Source of the DNA: Pseudomonadota bacterium
Lineage (GTDB): Bacteria; Pseudomonadota; Gammaproteobacteria; Burkholderiales; Burkholderiaceae_E
Reading direction: 5' to 3'
DNA length: 64,000 nt
NCBI GenBank assembly: GCA_023389055.1
Contig: JAEWFA010000037.1
Coordinates: forward strand, 70,289-134,288
Part shown: positions 41,357 to 50,223 of the stretch, in pieces
Layout: every line of letters begins with the position of its first letter
How positions within the stretch are numbered: position 1 is the first letter of the stretch
The notes under the pieces: model-generated
The model's database searches: none
Seen by the model: only the letters and a program-made list of their open reading frames with translations
Told to the model about the DNA's origin: nothing
Program-made: the position numbers and the translations under genes

Positions 41357-42711
41357 CGAAGAAGCTCTACATCCGCACCTTCGGGTGCCAGATGAACGAG
41401 TACGACTCCGACCGCATGGCCGACGTGCTCGCTGCCAGCGAAGGCGCGAGCAAGACCGAAAGGATCGAGGACGCAGACATCGTCCTGTTCAACACCTGCT
41501 CGGTGCGCGAGAAAGCGCAGGAGAAGGTGTTCTCCGACCTGGGTCGCGTACGCGAGCTCAAGCGCGCCAATCCCCGCTTGCTCGTCGGCGTGGGCGGCTG
41601 CGTCGCGAGCCAGGAAGGAGAAGCGATCGTCGAGCGGGCGCCGTGGGTCGATCTCGTGTTCGGCCCGCAGACGCTGCACCGGCTGCCCGAGTTGATCGCG
41701 CGGCGACGCGAAACCGGACGACCGCAGGTCGACATCCGCTTCCCCGAGATCGAGAAGTTCGACCGCATGCCGCCGGCGCGCAGCGAAGGCGCGAGCGCCT
41801 TCGTCTCGATCATGGAGGGTTGCAGCAAGTACTGCAGCTTCTGCGTGGTGCCGTACACGCGCGGGCACGAGATTTCTCGTCCGGTCGACGACGTGCTCGT
41901 CGAGATCGCCGGGCTTGCGGCGCAGGGAGTGCGCGAACTCACGCTGCTGGGACAGAACGTGAACGCGTATCGCGGCGCATTGGCAAGCGGCGGCGCATCG
42001 CCTGCGACAGCGGGCGGTCCGAGCGCCGACCTCGCGATGCTGCTCGAGCTCGTCTGCGAGATCCCCGGCATCGAGCGCGTGCGCTACACGACCTCGCACC
42101 CGAAGGAGTTCGGCCAGCGCTTGATCGACGCGCACGCCCGTCTGCCGAAGCTCGCCGCCCACGTGCACCTTCCGGTGCAATCGGGCTCCGACCGAATCCT
42201 CGCGGCAATGAAACGCGGCTACACCGCGCTCGAATACAAGTCGATCGTCCGGCGGCTGCGCGCGGCGCGTCCCGACCTGAGCCTGAGCTCGGATTTCATC
42301 GTCGGTTTTCCCGGCGAGACCGCCGACGACTTCGAGAAGACGATGCAACTGGTCGACGAAGTCGGCTTCGACGCTTCGTTCTCGTTCGTCTACAGTGCGC
42401 GTCCCGGCACGCCGGCCGCCGACCTCCCCGACGAAACGCCGCAGGACGAAAAACTCCAACGGCTGCAGCGATTGCAAGCGGCCAACAATGCGCAGGCCAA
42501 GGCGATCAGCGAGTCGATGGTCGACAGCGTCCAGTGCGTGCTCGTCGAGGGCCCCGCGCGACGCGACGCCTCGGAGCTCGCTGCGCGCACGTCGAACAAC
42601 CGCGTCGTCAATTTCCGCGGGGCGGGCGAATTCATCGGCCGCTTCGTCGAGCTGCGCATCACGGAAGCACGCGCGCATTCGCTGCGCGGCGAGCTCGTCG
42701 CTTTCCGATGA
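41353..42711 (+). CDS. miaB: tRNA-2-methylthio-N6-dimethylallyladenosine synthase MiaB
   Basis: A 452-residue radical-SAM methylthiotransferase that modifies A37 of tRNAs. The N-terminal MTTase domain has Cys in FGCQMNEYDS, NTCSVREKA and GGCVASQEG for one [4Fe-4S] cluster. The radical-SAM CxxxCxxC is SIMEGCSKYCSFCVVPYTRG, followed by HLPVQSGSDRILAAMKRGYT. A TRAM RNA-binding domain ends the protein (about 385-452). The start is GTG 41353, overlapping the previous gene by 4 bp; the last bases overlap the translocon-like gene by 4 bp. Confidence 0.95.
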   Translation: MTKKLYIRTFGCQMNEYDSDRMADVLAASEGASKTERIEDADIVLFNTCSVREKAQEKVFSDLGRVRELKRANPRLLVGVGGCVASQEGEAIVERAPWVDLVFGPQTLHRLPELIARRRETGRPQVDIRFPEIEKFDRMPPARSEGASAFVSIMEGCSKYCSFCVVPYTRGHEISRPVDDVLVEIAGLAAQGVRELTLLGQNVNAYRGALASGGASPATAGGPSADLAMLLELVCEIPGIERVRYTTSHPKEFGQRLIDAHARLPKLAAHVHLPVQSGSDRILAAMKRGYTALEYKSIVRRLRAARPDLSLSSDFIVGFPGETADDFEKTMQLVDEVGFDASFSFVYSARPGTPAADLPDETPQDEKLQRLQRLQAANNAQAKAISESMVDSVQCVLVEGPARRDASELAARTSNNRVVNFRGAGEFIGRFVELRITEARAHSLRGELVAFR

Positions 42712-44099
42712 GGCGCGCGCGTACGCGCGTCGCATCGCTTGCGCTCGCCGCCGTCGCATCGCTGATCGCGTCCCCGCCGCAGGTACTGGCACAAGCCGAG
42801 CCGCAGCACGGCGACGCCGGGGCGCAGCCGCCCGCAGCGCCCCGCGCGCTCGCCGAACTGCTGCCCGCGGCCCGCCGGTGGATCGACGCCGGGCAGGCCG
42901 AGCGCGCCTGGCAGGCGCTCGACGCGCGCGTCGGCGACTACGGCGGCGACCCGGAATTCGACTACCTGCTCGGGCTCGCCGCGCTCGATTCCGGACGACC
43001 CGGGCGGGCCGTTTTCGCACTCGAGCGCGTGCTGATCGTGCAGCCCGATTTCCTGCAGGCGCGCGCCGAGCTGGCGCGTGCGTACTTCGCGTTGCACGAG
43101 CACGAGAACGCGCGGCGCGAGTTCGAAACGGTATCGGCACTCGAAATCCCGGCGGACGTTCGCCAGGTCATCGGGCGCTACCTCGACGCGATCCGCGTCC
43201 GCGAGCGTCGGGACGAGCCGCGCCTCGCGATTCGCGCGGAACTCGAAGCGGGCTACGACTCGAACGCGAACTTCGGCAGCGCCTCGGGCCATTGGGTTCT
43301 GGCCGACGGCACCGCGGTGGTGCCGCTGGCCATCAGCCGCCCGCGCGAGAGCGCGGCGATCGGGGCGGCGCTCGCTGCGGACTGGAGCGTGCCGATCGGC
43401 GGTGCGTGGCAGTGGACCGTCGGCGGTCGCGCGGCAACCCGCCGGTATCCATCCGCACATACACTCGATCAGGACCAGTTCGACCTGAATTCGGGATTCA
43501 CCTTTCGCAGCGGTTGCCATCGAATCGACATGCTCCTCCAGGCCCAGCACCTCGAACTCGACGGCGCGAGTTTTCGCGACGCCGGGGGCGGGCTCGTCCA
43601 GTGGCAATGCGATCTCGACTCCCGCACGCGCGTCGGCATCTACGCGCAGCACTTCGAGTTCGACTTCCCGAACGAGGATTCGCGCAACGCGCGTCGATCG
43701 GGCCTCGGACTGACGCTCGCACGCGTGCTCGACGGCGCCGCCCGGCCGGTCGTGGTGGCGGGTGTCTCGGGCGGCCGCGAACGTTCGCGCCGCGGCTTCG
43801 AGAATCTCTCGTACGACTACCGAGGGCTGCGGGCCGTCTACAGCCGCGAGATCGGCGGACAATGGCGCGGCTTCGCGTCGCTGGCGTACGAAGCCCGCCA
43901 GTTCGACGGCCCCGAACCGTTTTTCGGCGTCGTGCGCGACGACCGTCAGACCGATCTGCAGCTGGGCGCGGAACGGGCGCTGTCGCGGCAATGGGCGATC
44001 GCGCCGTCGATCGCCTGGACGCGCAGCCGATCGAACGTCGCTCCGAACGATTTCCGGCGCACGCAAGCCGGCGTCGCGTTGCGCTACCGCTTCCGATGA
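42708..44099 (+). CDS. TPR/beta-barrel outer-membrane protein, Slam-type (type XI) translocon candidate
   Basis: A 463-residue protein with a signal peptide (ASLALAAVASLIASPPQVLA, then QA). Residues about 45-165 form TPR-like helices (DYLLGLAALDSGRPGRAVFA, LARAYFALHEHENARREFET). From about 180 to the terminal Phe-Arg the sequence alternates like an outer-membrane barrel, opening with LEAGYDSNAN and ending AGVALRYRFR. This TPR-plus-barrel layout matches surface lipoprotein assembly modifiers (Slam, DUF560), the outer-membrane part of type XI secretion. It overlaps both miaB and the FecR-domain gene by 4 bp, placing it in one unit with its likely cargo. A generic TPR porin cannot be ruled out. 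Confidence 0.72.
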   Translation: MRRARTRVASLALAAVASLIASPPQVLAQAEPQHGDAGAQPPAAPRALAELLPAARRWIDAGQAERAWQALDARVGDYGGDPEFDYLLGLAALDSGRPGRAVFALERVLIVQPDFLQARAELARAYFALHEHENARREFETVSALEIPADVRQVIGRYLDAIRVRERRDEPRLAIRAELEAGYDSNANFGSASGHWVLADGTAVVPLAISRPRESAAIGAALAADWSVPIGGAWQWTVGGRAATRRYPSAHTLDQDQFDLNSGFTFRSGCHRIDMLLQAQHLELDGASFRDAGGGLVQWQCDLDSRTRVGIYAQHFEFDFPNEDSRNARRSGLGLTLARVLDGAARPVVVAGVSGGRERSRRGFENLSYDYRGLRAVYSREIGGQWRGFASLAYEARQFDGPEPFFGVVRDDRQTDLQLGAERALSRQWAIAPSIAWTRSRSNVAPNDFRRTQAGVALRYRFR

Positions 44100-45973
44100 T
44101 CCGCGCGCTCACCCTCGTATTCGGCCTGCTCGCGGCGATCCATTCGGCCGTGGCCGCCGACGGACGCGCGCTCGTCGTCGCCGGCCAGGTGATGCTCGAG
44201 CGCGCGGCGGCCGGCGCCGCGGCGCTCCCCGCCGGCGCGGAAATCCGCAGCGGCGATCTTATCCGTACCGGCAGCGACGGCCGCGTGCAGATCCGGTTCA
44301 GCGACGGTTCGATCGTCGCGCTGCAACCGGGCACCGTTTTTCGCATCGACGAGTACCGCTACGAGGCGAACGAGCGGCGCGCGTTCTTCTACCTGCTGCG
44401 CGGGGCGCTGCGCACCGTCACCGGCGCGATCGGCAAGACCAACCACGACGCCGAATACCGGATGAAGACGCCGACCGCGACGGTCGGCGTGCGCGGGACC
44501 GAATACGTGGCCGAGCAGACGGTCTGCGACCCGCAGTGCGCTCCCGGTCCGCGCGCCGGACTGCGCGTCGCGGTGACGCAGGGACGCATCGCGCTGATCA
44601 CCGACGCGGGCACGCTCGAGGTCGACACCGGGGAATCGGCCGAGGCGGAAAGCGCCGCCGCGCCTGCGCAGCCCACCGAACGAGGCCCGGTGCTGCCGCC
44701 GATCAGCTACGCGCCGTCTCGAGAGCGAACCGCCGGCACCACCGCAACGGCCGCCGTGAACGCCGGCGCCGCGTCCCCGCAACCCGGCGCGGCCGCGGGC
44801 GGCATCACCAAGGCGAACGGTGCGCCCGGAGCGAACGATGCATCCCCGCAACCGGCGCCCTCGGTCGACGCGGTCACCACGCAGCAGGACTGGCGCGCGC
44901 CGTTCGCCGGCGGCGGCGCGGGCGTAGAAGCGGCGGTCGCCGCCGACCCGGTCGCCGACGCGTCCCCGGGCGCATGGCCAGGCTCTACCGTCATCGATGC
45001 GGGTACGCCGGCGGCAGCGGTCTCGCCCAACGAGCGACGCAGTCCCGACGGCGTGCTTCTGCCGGTCGTCGAGCGGCTCGCGCCCGGCGAGCCGCCTCCG
45101 GCAGGCGGAGGCGCCGGCTCCGGTCCGGGCGACGGCGACGCGGCGGGCCCTGACCCGGATTCCGGCGTTCCCGGCGACGAGCCGACACCGGCTCCGTCCT
45201 CGGCGCTGTCTGCCGGAGTGCGCGTCGTCGCGCCCGATTCGGCTCCCGGCACGGGCCTGGCGCTGCGCGTGCTCGATCCGTGGGGCCTGCCGATCGGCAC
45301 CCGAGTGCGCGAGGGTTCGCTCGAGCTCGATGGCGACATCCGCTTGAGCCGTTTCGAGTGGTGCCGCTTCGACGCGTTGTGCCGCATCGCGAAAGGAAAC
45401 ACGAAGATCAGGGAGGCGGGTCACGACGCCTGGACGAGTTGGGGGCGATGGTCGGGCGGTCAGGCGGTCGCGACGTCGAGCGATGCGAACCTGCAGATCG
45501 CCGGCAACGAGGGCCTGCACTACCTGGTCGGCGTCCCGTCGACGACGGTGCCCACGAGCGGCGTTTTCGGCTATTCGCTGATCGGCGCGACGCAGGCGAC
45601 ACTCTCGGGAGGCGGCCAGACCGGCGCCTTCGGCGGGCGCGTGGCGGTGGCTTTTTCGCCGTCGGGTGCTCGCGTGGGCATCGATGCGAGCGTCTCTTTT
45701 GCGAACGGCGCCTACCGTTTCGCGACCCCCGGAGGGGTCGACGACCCGGCGCGAAGCACGCTCGCCACCGGCGTCGGCCATGCCTTCAACGGCGAACTCA
45801 GCGCAACGGGCACGCGCGCGCCGCTCGACTGCGCACCGAGTTGTCCGGTTCGCGTCGACGGCGGACTGTTCGGCCCCGACGCGGCGCGCGTCGGTATCAC
45901 CTACCGGATCACGGACACCGGCGGCGGTTCTACAATCTCGGGGGTCGGGGTCTTCGGCAAGAAGAACCCGTAG
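44096..45973 (+). CDS. FecR-domain protein with C-terminal TbpB-like barrel, candidate secreted cargo
   Basis: A 625-residue protein. A Sec signal (MIRALTLVFGLLAAIHSAVA) is cleaved before AD, and there is no lipobox Cys. A FecR domain follows (about 25-160; IRSGDLIRTGSDGRVQIRFS and TPTATVGVRGTEYVAEQ). Then comes a long Ala/Gly/Pro-rich linker (about 185-370). The C-terminal 170 residues have alternating Gly-rich strands (GGRVAVAFSPSGARVGIDAS, VSFANGAYRF) and end in VDGGLFGPDAARVGITYRI and GVGVFGKKNP. That ending resembles the TbpB-type 8-strand barrel carried by Slam-dependent cargo. The gene overlaps the translocon-like gene by 4 bp. FecR plus TbpB-like barrel is an unusual fusion. A secreted or surface role is inferred. 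Confidence 0.7.
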   Translation: MIRALTLVFGLLAAIHSAVAADGRALVVAGQVMLERAAAGAAALPAGAEIRSGDLIRTGSDGRVQIRFSDGSIVALQPGTVFRIDEYRYEANERRAFFYLLRGALRTVTGAIGKTNHDAEYRMKTPTATVGVRGTEYVAEQTVCDPQCAPGPRAGLRVAVTQGRIALITDAGTLEVDTGESAEAESAAAPAQPTERGPVLPPISYAPSRERTAGTTATAAVNAGAASPQPGAAAGGITKANGAPGANDASPQPAPSVDAVTTQQDWRAPFAGGGAGVEAAVAADPVADASPGAWPGSTVIDAGTPAAAVSPNERRSPDGVLLPVVERLAPGEPPPAGGGAGSGPGDGDAAGPDPDSGVPGDEPTPAPSSALSAGVRVVAPDSAPGTGLALRVLDPWGLPIGTRVREGSLELDGDIRLSRFEWCRFDALCRIAKGNTKIREAGHDAWTSWGRWSGGQAVATSSDANLQIAGNEGLHYLVGVPSTTVPTSGVFGYSLIGATQATLSGGGQTGAFGGRVAVAFSPSGARVGIDASVSFANGAYRFATPGGVDDPARSTLATGVGHAFNGELSATGTRAPLDCAPSCPVRVDGGLFGPDAARVGITYRITDTGGGSTISGVGVFGKKNP

Positions 45974-45985
45974 CAAACCCTCCGC

Positions 45986-46990
45986 GTGAGCCCATTGCCG
46001 CCGTCGAAAGCCGCACCGAAGACTCGCACGATCGAATACACGCCCGAGACCGCCGACAACCGGCGTCTGGCGAACCTGTGCGGGCCGCTCGATCGCAACC
46101 TGCGGCAACTCGAGGAAGCCTTCGACGTGCGCATCTCGCGTCGCGCCGACACCTTCGGCATCGAGGGGCCGGCCACGGCCGCGCGGCGCGCGGAACGAGC
46201 GCTGAAGCACTTCCACGCGCGCGCCGACCAGCCGCTGTCGCTGGACGACGTCCAGCTCGGGCTCGTCGAACTCAAGGCATCTCCCGACGGCGACGCCTGC
46301 GCACCGACCAGCGCCGACGAGCCGCCCGCCCCGGTGCTGCACACGAGACGCAGCGACCTGCAGGGTCGCACGCCGCGCCAGCGCGAATACCTGCGCAACA
46401 TCCTGGCGCACGACATCACCTTCGGACTGGGGCCGGCAGGCACGGGCAAGACCTATCTCGCCGTGGCCTGCGCCGTCGATGCGCTCGAGCGCGACGCGAT
46501 CAAGCGCATCGTGCTCACGCGCCCTGCGGTGGAAGCCGGCGAGCGACTCGGCTTCCTGCCCGGCGATCTCGCGCAGAAGGTCGATCCGTACCTGCGCCCG
46601 CTGTACGACGCGCTGTACGACCTGCTCGGCTTCGAGCGCACCAACCGCATGTTCGAGAAGCAGGCGATCGAGATCGCTCCGCTCGCGTACATGCGCGGGC
46701 GCACGTTGAACCACTCGTTCATCATCCTCGACGAAGCGCAGAACACGACGCCCGAGCAGATGAAGATGTTCCTCACCCGCATCGGCTTCGGCTCGCGCGC
46801 CGTCGTCACCGGCGATACGACGCAGATCGACTTGCCGAAAGGCCAGGCGTCGGGCCTGATCGAGGCGCGGCGCATCCTCAGTCGCGTGCGCGGCCTGGCG
46901 TTCACCGACTTCGACAGCTCGGACGTCGTGCGCCACCCGCTCGTCGCGCGCATCGTCGACGCCTACGAAGCGGCGGCCGATGGCGGCTGA
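45986..46990 (+). CDS. phoH: PhoH-family ATPase
   Basis: A 334-residue cytoplasmic ATPase with GTG start. An N-terminal KH-like region (about 45-100) precedes the PhoH domain: Walker A GPAGTGKTYLAVACAVDAL, LTRPAVEAGERLGFLPGDL, Walker B FIILDEAQNTTPEQMKMFLT and VTGDTTQIDLPKGQ. It is linked in many bacteria to ybeY and thought to act in RNA metabolism. It overlaps ybeY by 11 bp. Confidence 0.93.
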   Translation: MSPLPPSKAAPKTRTIEYTPETADNRRLANLCGPLDRNLRQLEEAFDVRISRRADTFGIEGPATAARRAERALKHFHARADQPLSLDDVQLGLVELKASPDGDACAPTSADEPPAPVLHTRRSDLQGRTPRQREYLRNILAHDITFGLGPAGTGKTYLAVACAVDALERDAIKRIVLTRPAVEAGERLGFLPGDLAQKVDPYLRPLYDALYDLLGFERTNRMFEKQAIEIAPLAYMRGRTLNHSFIILDEAQNTTPEQMKMFLTRIGFGSRAVVTGDTTQIDLPKGQASGLIEARRILSRVRGLAFTDFDSSDVVRHPLVARIVDAYEAAADGG

Positions 46991-47435
46991 ACGCCCGGTC
47001 CATCGCAGGCTCTCGCTCACGGTGCAACTGGGCGACGGGGTCCGCTCGCTGCCCGCGCCGCGCGCGCAACTGCGCCGCTGGGTCGGCGCTTGCGCCGAGA
47101 CCGATGCGCAGATCGTGCTGCGCTTCGTCGGCGAAGACGAGGGGCGGGCGTTGAACGCCGCATACCGCGGCCGCGACTACGCAACGAACGTGCTCACCTT
47201 CACGTACGAGGAATCCGAAGGAATCCGCGCCGACATCGTGATCTGCCTGCCGGTGGTGCGGCGCGAGGCCCGCGAGCAGCGCAAGCCGATCGGCGCGCAT
47301 CTGGCGCACCTCGTCGCGCACGGCGTGCTGCACGCCGGCGGCTACGAGCACGACACCGAAAGCGGCGCACAGCGGATGCAGCAGCGCGAGAGCCGGCTGC
47401 TCGCCCGATTCCGGCTGCCCGATCCCTGGCGCTGA
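46980..47435 (+). CDS. ybeY: endoribonuclease YbeY
   Basis: A 151-residue zinc-dependent RNase for 16S rRNA 3' maturation and ribosome quality control. The metal site is the H-x3-H-x5-H motif in HLVAHGVLHAGGYEHD; upstream is the typical YATNVLTFTYEESEGI. Length is normal. It lies between phoH and the CorC-like gene, the usual order. Confidence 0.94.
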   Translation: MAAERPVHRRLSLTVQLGDGVRSLPAPRAQLRRWVGACAETDAQIVLRFVGEDEGRALNAAYRGRDYATNVLTFTYEESEGIRADIVICLPVVRREAREQRKPIGAHLAHLVAHGVLHAGGYEHDTESGAQRMQQRESRLLARFRLPDPWR

Positions 47436-47519
47436 GCCCGTCGCAGCACCTCGCGCGAGGTTTGCCCTCGCGAAACACGATCGGGTATCCTGCAAGCAAC
47501 CCCACTTCGTTCTTGCCAC

Positions 47520-48569
47520 ATGTCCGACGGCCCACCAGGCGCCGATCACCGGAAACCCCTGCTGGAACGACTCGCGGCCCTGCTGCTGCGGGTCCCCGAA
47601 GATCGGGAACAACTCCTCGATCTGCTCAGACAGGCGCACGAACGCGCGCTGCTCGACGCCGAAGCGATGTCGATGATCGAGGGCGTGCTGCAGATCTCGG
47701 AACTCACGGCGCGCGACATCATGGTTCCCCGCGCCGAAATGGACGTCGTCGACATCTCGCAGGCGCCCGGCACCTACCTTCCGAAAATGGTCGGAACCGG
47801 CCACTCGCGCTTCCCGGCGGTCGAGGGCGATCGCGACAACGTCGTCGGAATCCTGGCTGCCAAATCCCTGCTGCGGCTGTTCACGGCCGAGCCGGTCGAC
47901 GTGCACGGATTGCTGAGACCCGCGTTGTTCGTGCCGGAGTCGCAGCCGCTGAACCTGCTGCTGCGCGAGCTTCGCGCGCAACGCGCGCACCTGGCCATCG
48001 TCGTCGACGAATACGGAGGTACCGCGGGCCTCGTCACGCTCGAGGACGTGATCGAGCAGATCGTCGGCGACGTCGACGAAGTGTTCGACGCCGACGCCGA
48101 GGAGGCAGACATCGTGCGGGTCGATCCGGGGCCGGCAGGCGCGGTTCGACACCGCATCCGCGCCGGCACGAGCATCGAAGCGTTCAACGAGGCGATGGGC
48201 ACCGCGCTGTCGGCCACGCCGTTCGAGACGATCGGCGCGCTGGTCGGCGATCGCCTGGGCCATCCGCCCCGGCGCGGCGAACGTATCGAGATCGACGGCG
48301 TGCGTTTCGAGGTGCTGCGTGCCGATGCGACGCAGGCACTGCTGCTGCGCACGGAACGGCGCCGTGAAGCGAACGCCGCGCAAGCGGCGCCGAGCGCCGA
48401 CGCGCACGAAGCGCCGGGAGCGGGCGCCATCGGCGGCGACCCGCTGTTGGTCGATCGGCGGCACGGCGCCAGCGTCGCCGCTTTCGACCCACGACTGGCG
48501 CAGGCGCAAGGCGCCGGTTCGCGGCGCGCCTCGTCGCGCGGCAATGCCGCTGCAGCGCACGGCGGCTGA
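47520..48569 (+). CDS. corC: CorC/HlyC-type CBS-domain protein
   Basis: A 349-residue protein with paired CBS domains (SELTARDIMVPRAEMDVVDI, about 60; DEYGGTAGLVTLEDVIEQIV, about 160) and a CorC/HlyC C-terminal domain (about 200-280). There is no DUF21 membrane part, as expected for CorC. About 65 extra residues rich in Ala/Arg/Gly follow the last domain and look disordered. CorC proteins are linked to magnesium/cobalt efflux. It precedes lnt, the standard order. Confidence 0.9.
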   Translation: MSDGPPGADHRKPLLERLAALLLRVPEDREQLLDLLRQAHERALLDAEAMSMIEGVLQISELTARDIMVPRAEMDVVDISQAPGTYLPKMVGTGHSRFPAVEGDRDNVVGILAAKSLLRLFTAEPVDVHGLLRPALFVPESQPLNLLLRELRAQRAHLAIVVDEYGGTAGLVTLEDVIEQIVGDVDEVFDADAEEADIVRVDPGPAGAVRHRIRAGTSIEAFNEAMGTALSATPFETIGALVGDRLGHPPRRGERIEIDGVRFEVLRADATQALLLRTERRREANAAQAAPSADAHEAPGAGAIGGDPLLVDRRHGASVAAFDPRLAQAQGAGSRRASSRGNAAAAHGG

Positions 48570-48577
48570 GCCTCCCG

Positions 48578-50173
48578 GTGCGCGCACGCGGCGCCGCGCC
48601 GGTCGTCCTTTCGCTCGTCTCAGGGCTCGCACAGGCTGCTAGCTTCTGGCCGCTTCAGGCCTGGTGGCTGCAGCTCGCCGCGCTGGCCACGCTCGCCGCG
48701 GTGGTGCTGCGCGTCCCGCAGCGTGCATCCGCGCTGGGCTTCGCCTTCGGTCTCGGCTGCTTCGCCGCCGGCGTCTCGTGGCTGTACGTGAGCATGCATC
48801 GTTACGGCGGCATGCCCGCCGTGCTCGCGGCAATCGCGCTGCTGCTGTTCGCGACGTACCTGGCGTCGTTCTTCGCGATCGTCTGCGCGGCCCTGGCGCG
48901 GCTCGACGCGGCAGCGCGCGCGCGCGAGACGCCGCCGATGCTGCGCGCGAGCGCGCTCTCGTTGTTCTTCGCGGGCGCCTGGGCGCTGGCCGAGATCCTT
49001 CGCGGCTGGCTCTTCACCGGCTTTCCGTGGCTCGCGGTCGGGTATGCGCAGCTCGACGGACCGCTCGGCGCATTCGCCCCGCTGCTCGGCGTCTACGGCG
49101 TGTGCCTGTTCGCAGCGCTCGTCGCTTTCGGTCTCACGCTCGCCGTCGGCGGCCTGCCCGACGCGCAAGCGGCCGTGCGCGACTCGCGTCCCGCCCGCGC
49201 TTTCGGCGCCGGCGTCGCATTGCTGCCGATCGTCGCCGGCTTCGCGCTGGCGACGATCGACTGGACGTCCGCGCACGGCGCGCCGCTGCGCGTGCGACTG
49301 CTGCAGGGCAACGTCGCGCAGGACCTGAAGTTCGACCCGAGGCGCAGTCTCGAGGCGATGTACTGGTACGCGAACGAAGTGTTGCGCGGCGATGCGCCGC
49401 TCACGGTGCTGCCCGAGACCGCCTGGACCATCCCGTGGCCGCGCACGCCGGCCGACATACACGAGGCGATGGTCTACCACCTGCAGAAGATCGACGGCGC
49501 CGTTGCGATCGGCATGCCGCTCGTCGAGGACGAGTACGCACGACGCGCCTCGAACTCCGACGTCGGCTCGCGCGCGCTGACGAACAGCGTCGGCGTCATC
49601 GACGCGACCGGAACGATCGTCTGGCGCTACGACAAGCGCCACCTCGTTCCCTTCGGCGAGTTCGTCCCCTTCGGCTTCGGCTGGTTCGTCGACCTGATGC
49701 ACATCCCGCTCGGCGATTTCGCCCGCGGCTCCCGACAGCAGCGCCCGCTGTGGATCGCGGACCAGCGCATAGCCTTCGACATCTGCTACGAGGACCTGTT
49801 CGGCGAGGAGATCGCAACGCAGGTGCGCGGCGGCGCGACGATCCTCGCCAACGTCAGCAACATCGCCTGGTTCGGCGACTCGCACGCGCTGCCCCAGCAC
49901 CTGCAGATCGCGCGCATGCGCGCGCGGGAGTTCGCGCGCCCGATGCTGCGCGCGACGAACACCGGCGTCACCGCAGCGATCGACGCACGCGGACGCGTGC
50001 TCGCGCAATTGAAGCCGTACACGTCCGGCACGCTCGAGGTCGAAATCCAGGGCACCGATGCCATGACGCCGTATGGGCGCTTCGGCAACCTCCCGATCCT
50101 CGGGCTGTCGGTCGGCTTCGTCGCCGTCGGGCTCGCGCTGCTTCGCGCCGGCGCACGACGCACCGCAGCGTAG
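48578..50173 (+). CDS. lnt: apolipoprotein N-acyltransferase Lnt
   Basis: A 531-residue inner-membrane enzyme that adds the third acyl chain to lipoproteins. About six transmembrane segments occupy residues 1-220. The carbon-nitrogen hydrolase domain has the catalytic Glu in LPETAWTIPW, Lys in YDKRHLVPFGEFVPFG and Cys in AFDICYEDLFG. The start is GTG 48578, 8 bp after the corC stop. Confidence 0.94.
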   Translation: MRARGAAPVVLSLVSGLAQAASFWPLQAWWLQLAALATLAAVVLRVPQRASALGFAFGLGCFAAGVSWLYVSMHRYGGMPAVLAAIALLLFATYLASFFAIVCAALARLDAAARARETPPMLRASALSLFFAGAWALAEILRGWLFTGFPWLAVGYAQLDGPLGAFAPLLGVYGVCLFAALVAFGLTLAVGGLPDAQAAVRDSRPARAFGAGVALLPIVAGFALATIDWTSAHGAPLRVRLLQGNVAQDLKFDPRRSLEAMYWYANEVLRGDAPLTVLPETAWTIPWPRTPADIHEAMVYHLQKIDGAVAIGMPLVEDEYARRASNSDVGSRALTNSVGVIDATGTIVWRYDKRHLVPFGEFVPFGFGWFVDLMHIPLGDFARGSRQQRPLWIADQRIAFDICYEDLFGEEIATQVRGGATILANVSNIAWFGDSHALPQHLQIARMRAREFARPMLRATNTGVTAAIDARGRVLAQLKPYTSGTLEVEIQGTDAMTPYGRFGNLPILGLSVGFVAVGLALLRAGARRTAA

Positions 50174-50223
50174 AGGCGATCGAAGCCGCTAGAATGGCCG
50201 TTTTTCGACGCCGCGACGGCGCC

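Noticed and set aside
37264..42711. A very long plus-strand open frame (about 1815 codons) running antisense to putA and into miaB
   Set aside because: Only its last 452 codons are real (MiaB, from GTG 41353). The rest is the codon-complement shadow of putA in GC-rich DNA, with Arg/His/Gln-rich composition and no domains.
40915..43140. A minus-strand extension of the putA frame to over 2000 codons
   Set aside because: The family homology starts at ATG 40914. The upstream part lies opposite miaB and the translocon gene and is Arg/Ala-rich with no match.
47090..48367. A 425-codon plus-strand frame over ybeY and corC
   Set aside because: It has Arg-rich shadow composition, while both real genes have strong motifs in their own frames.
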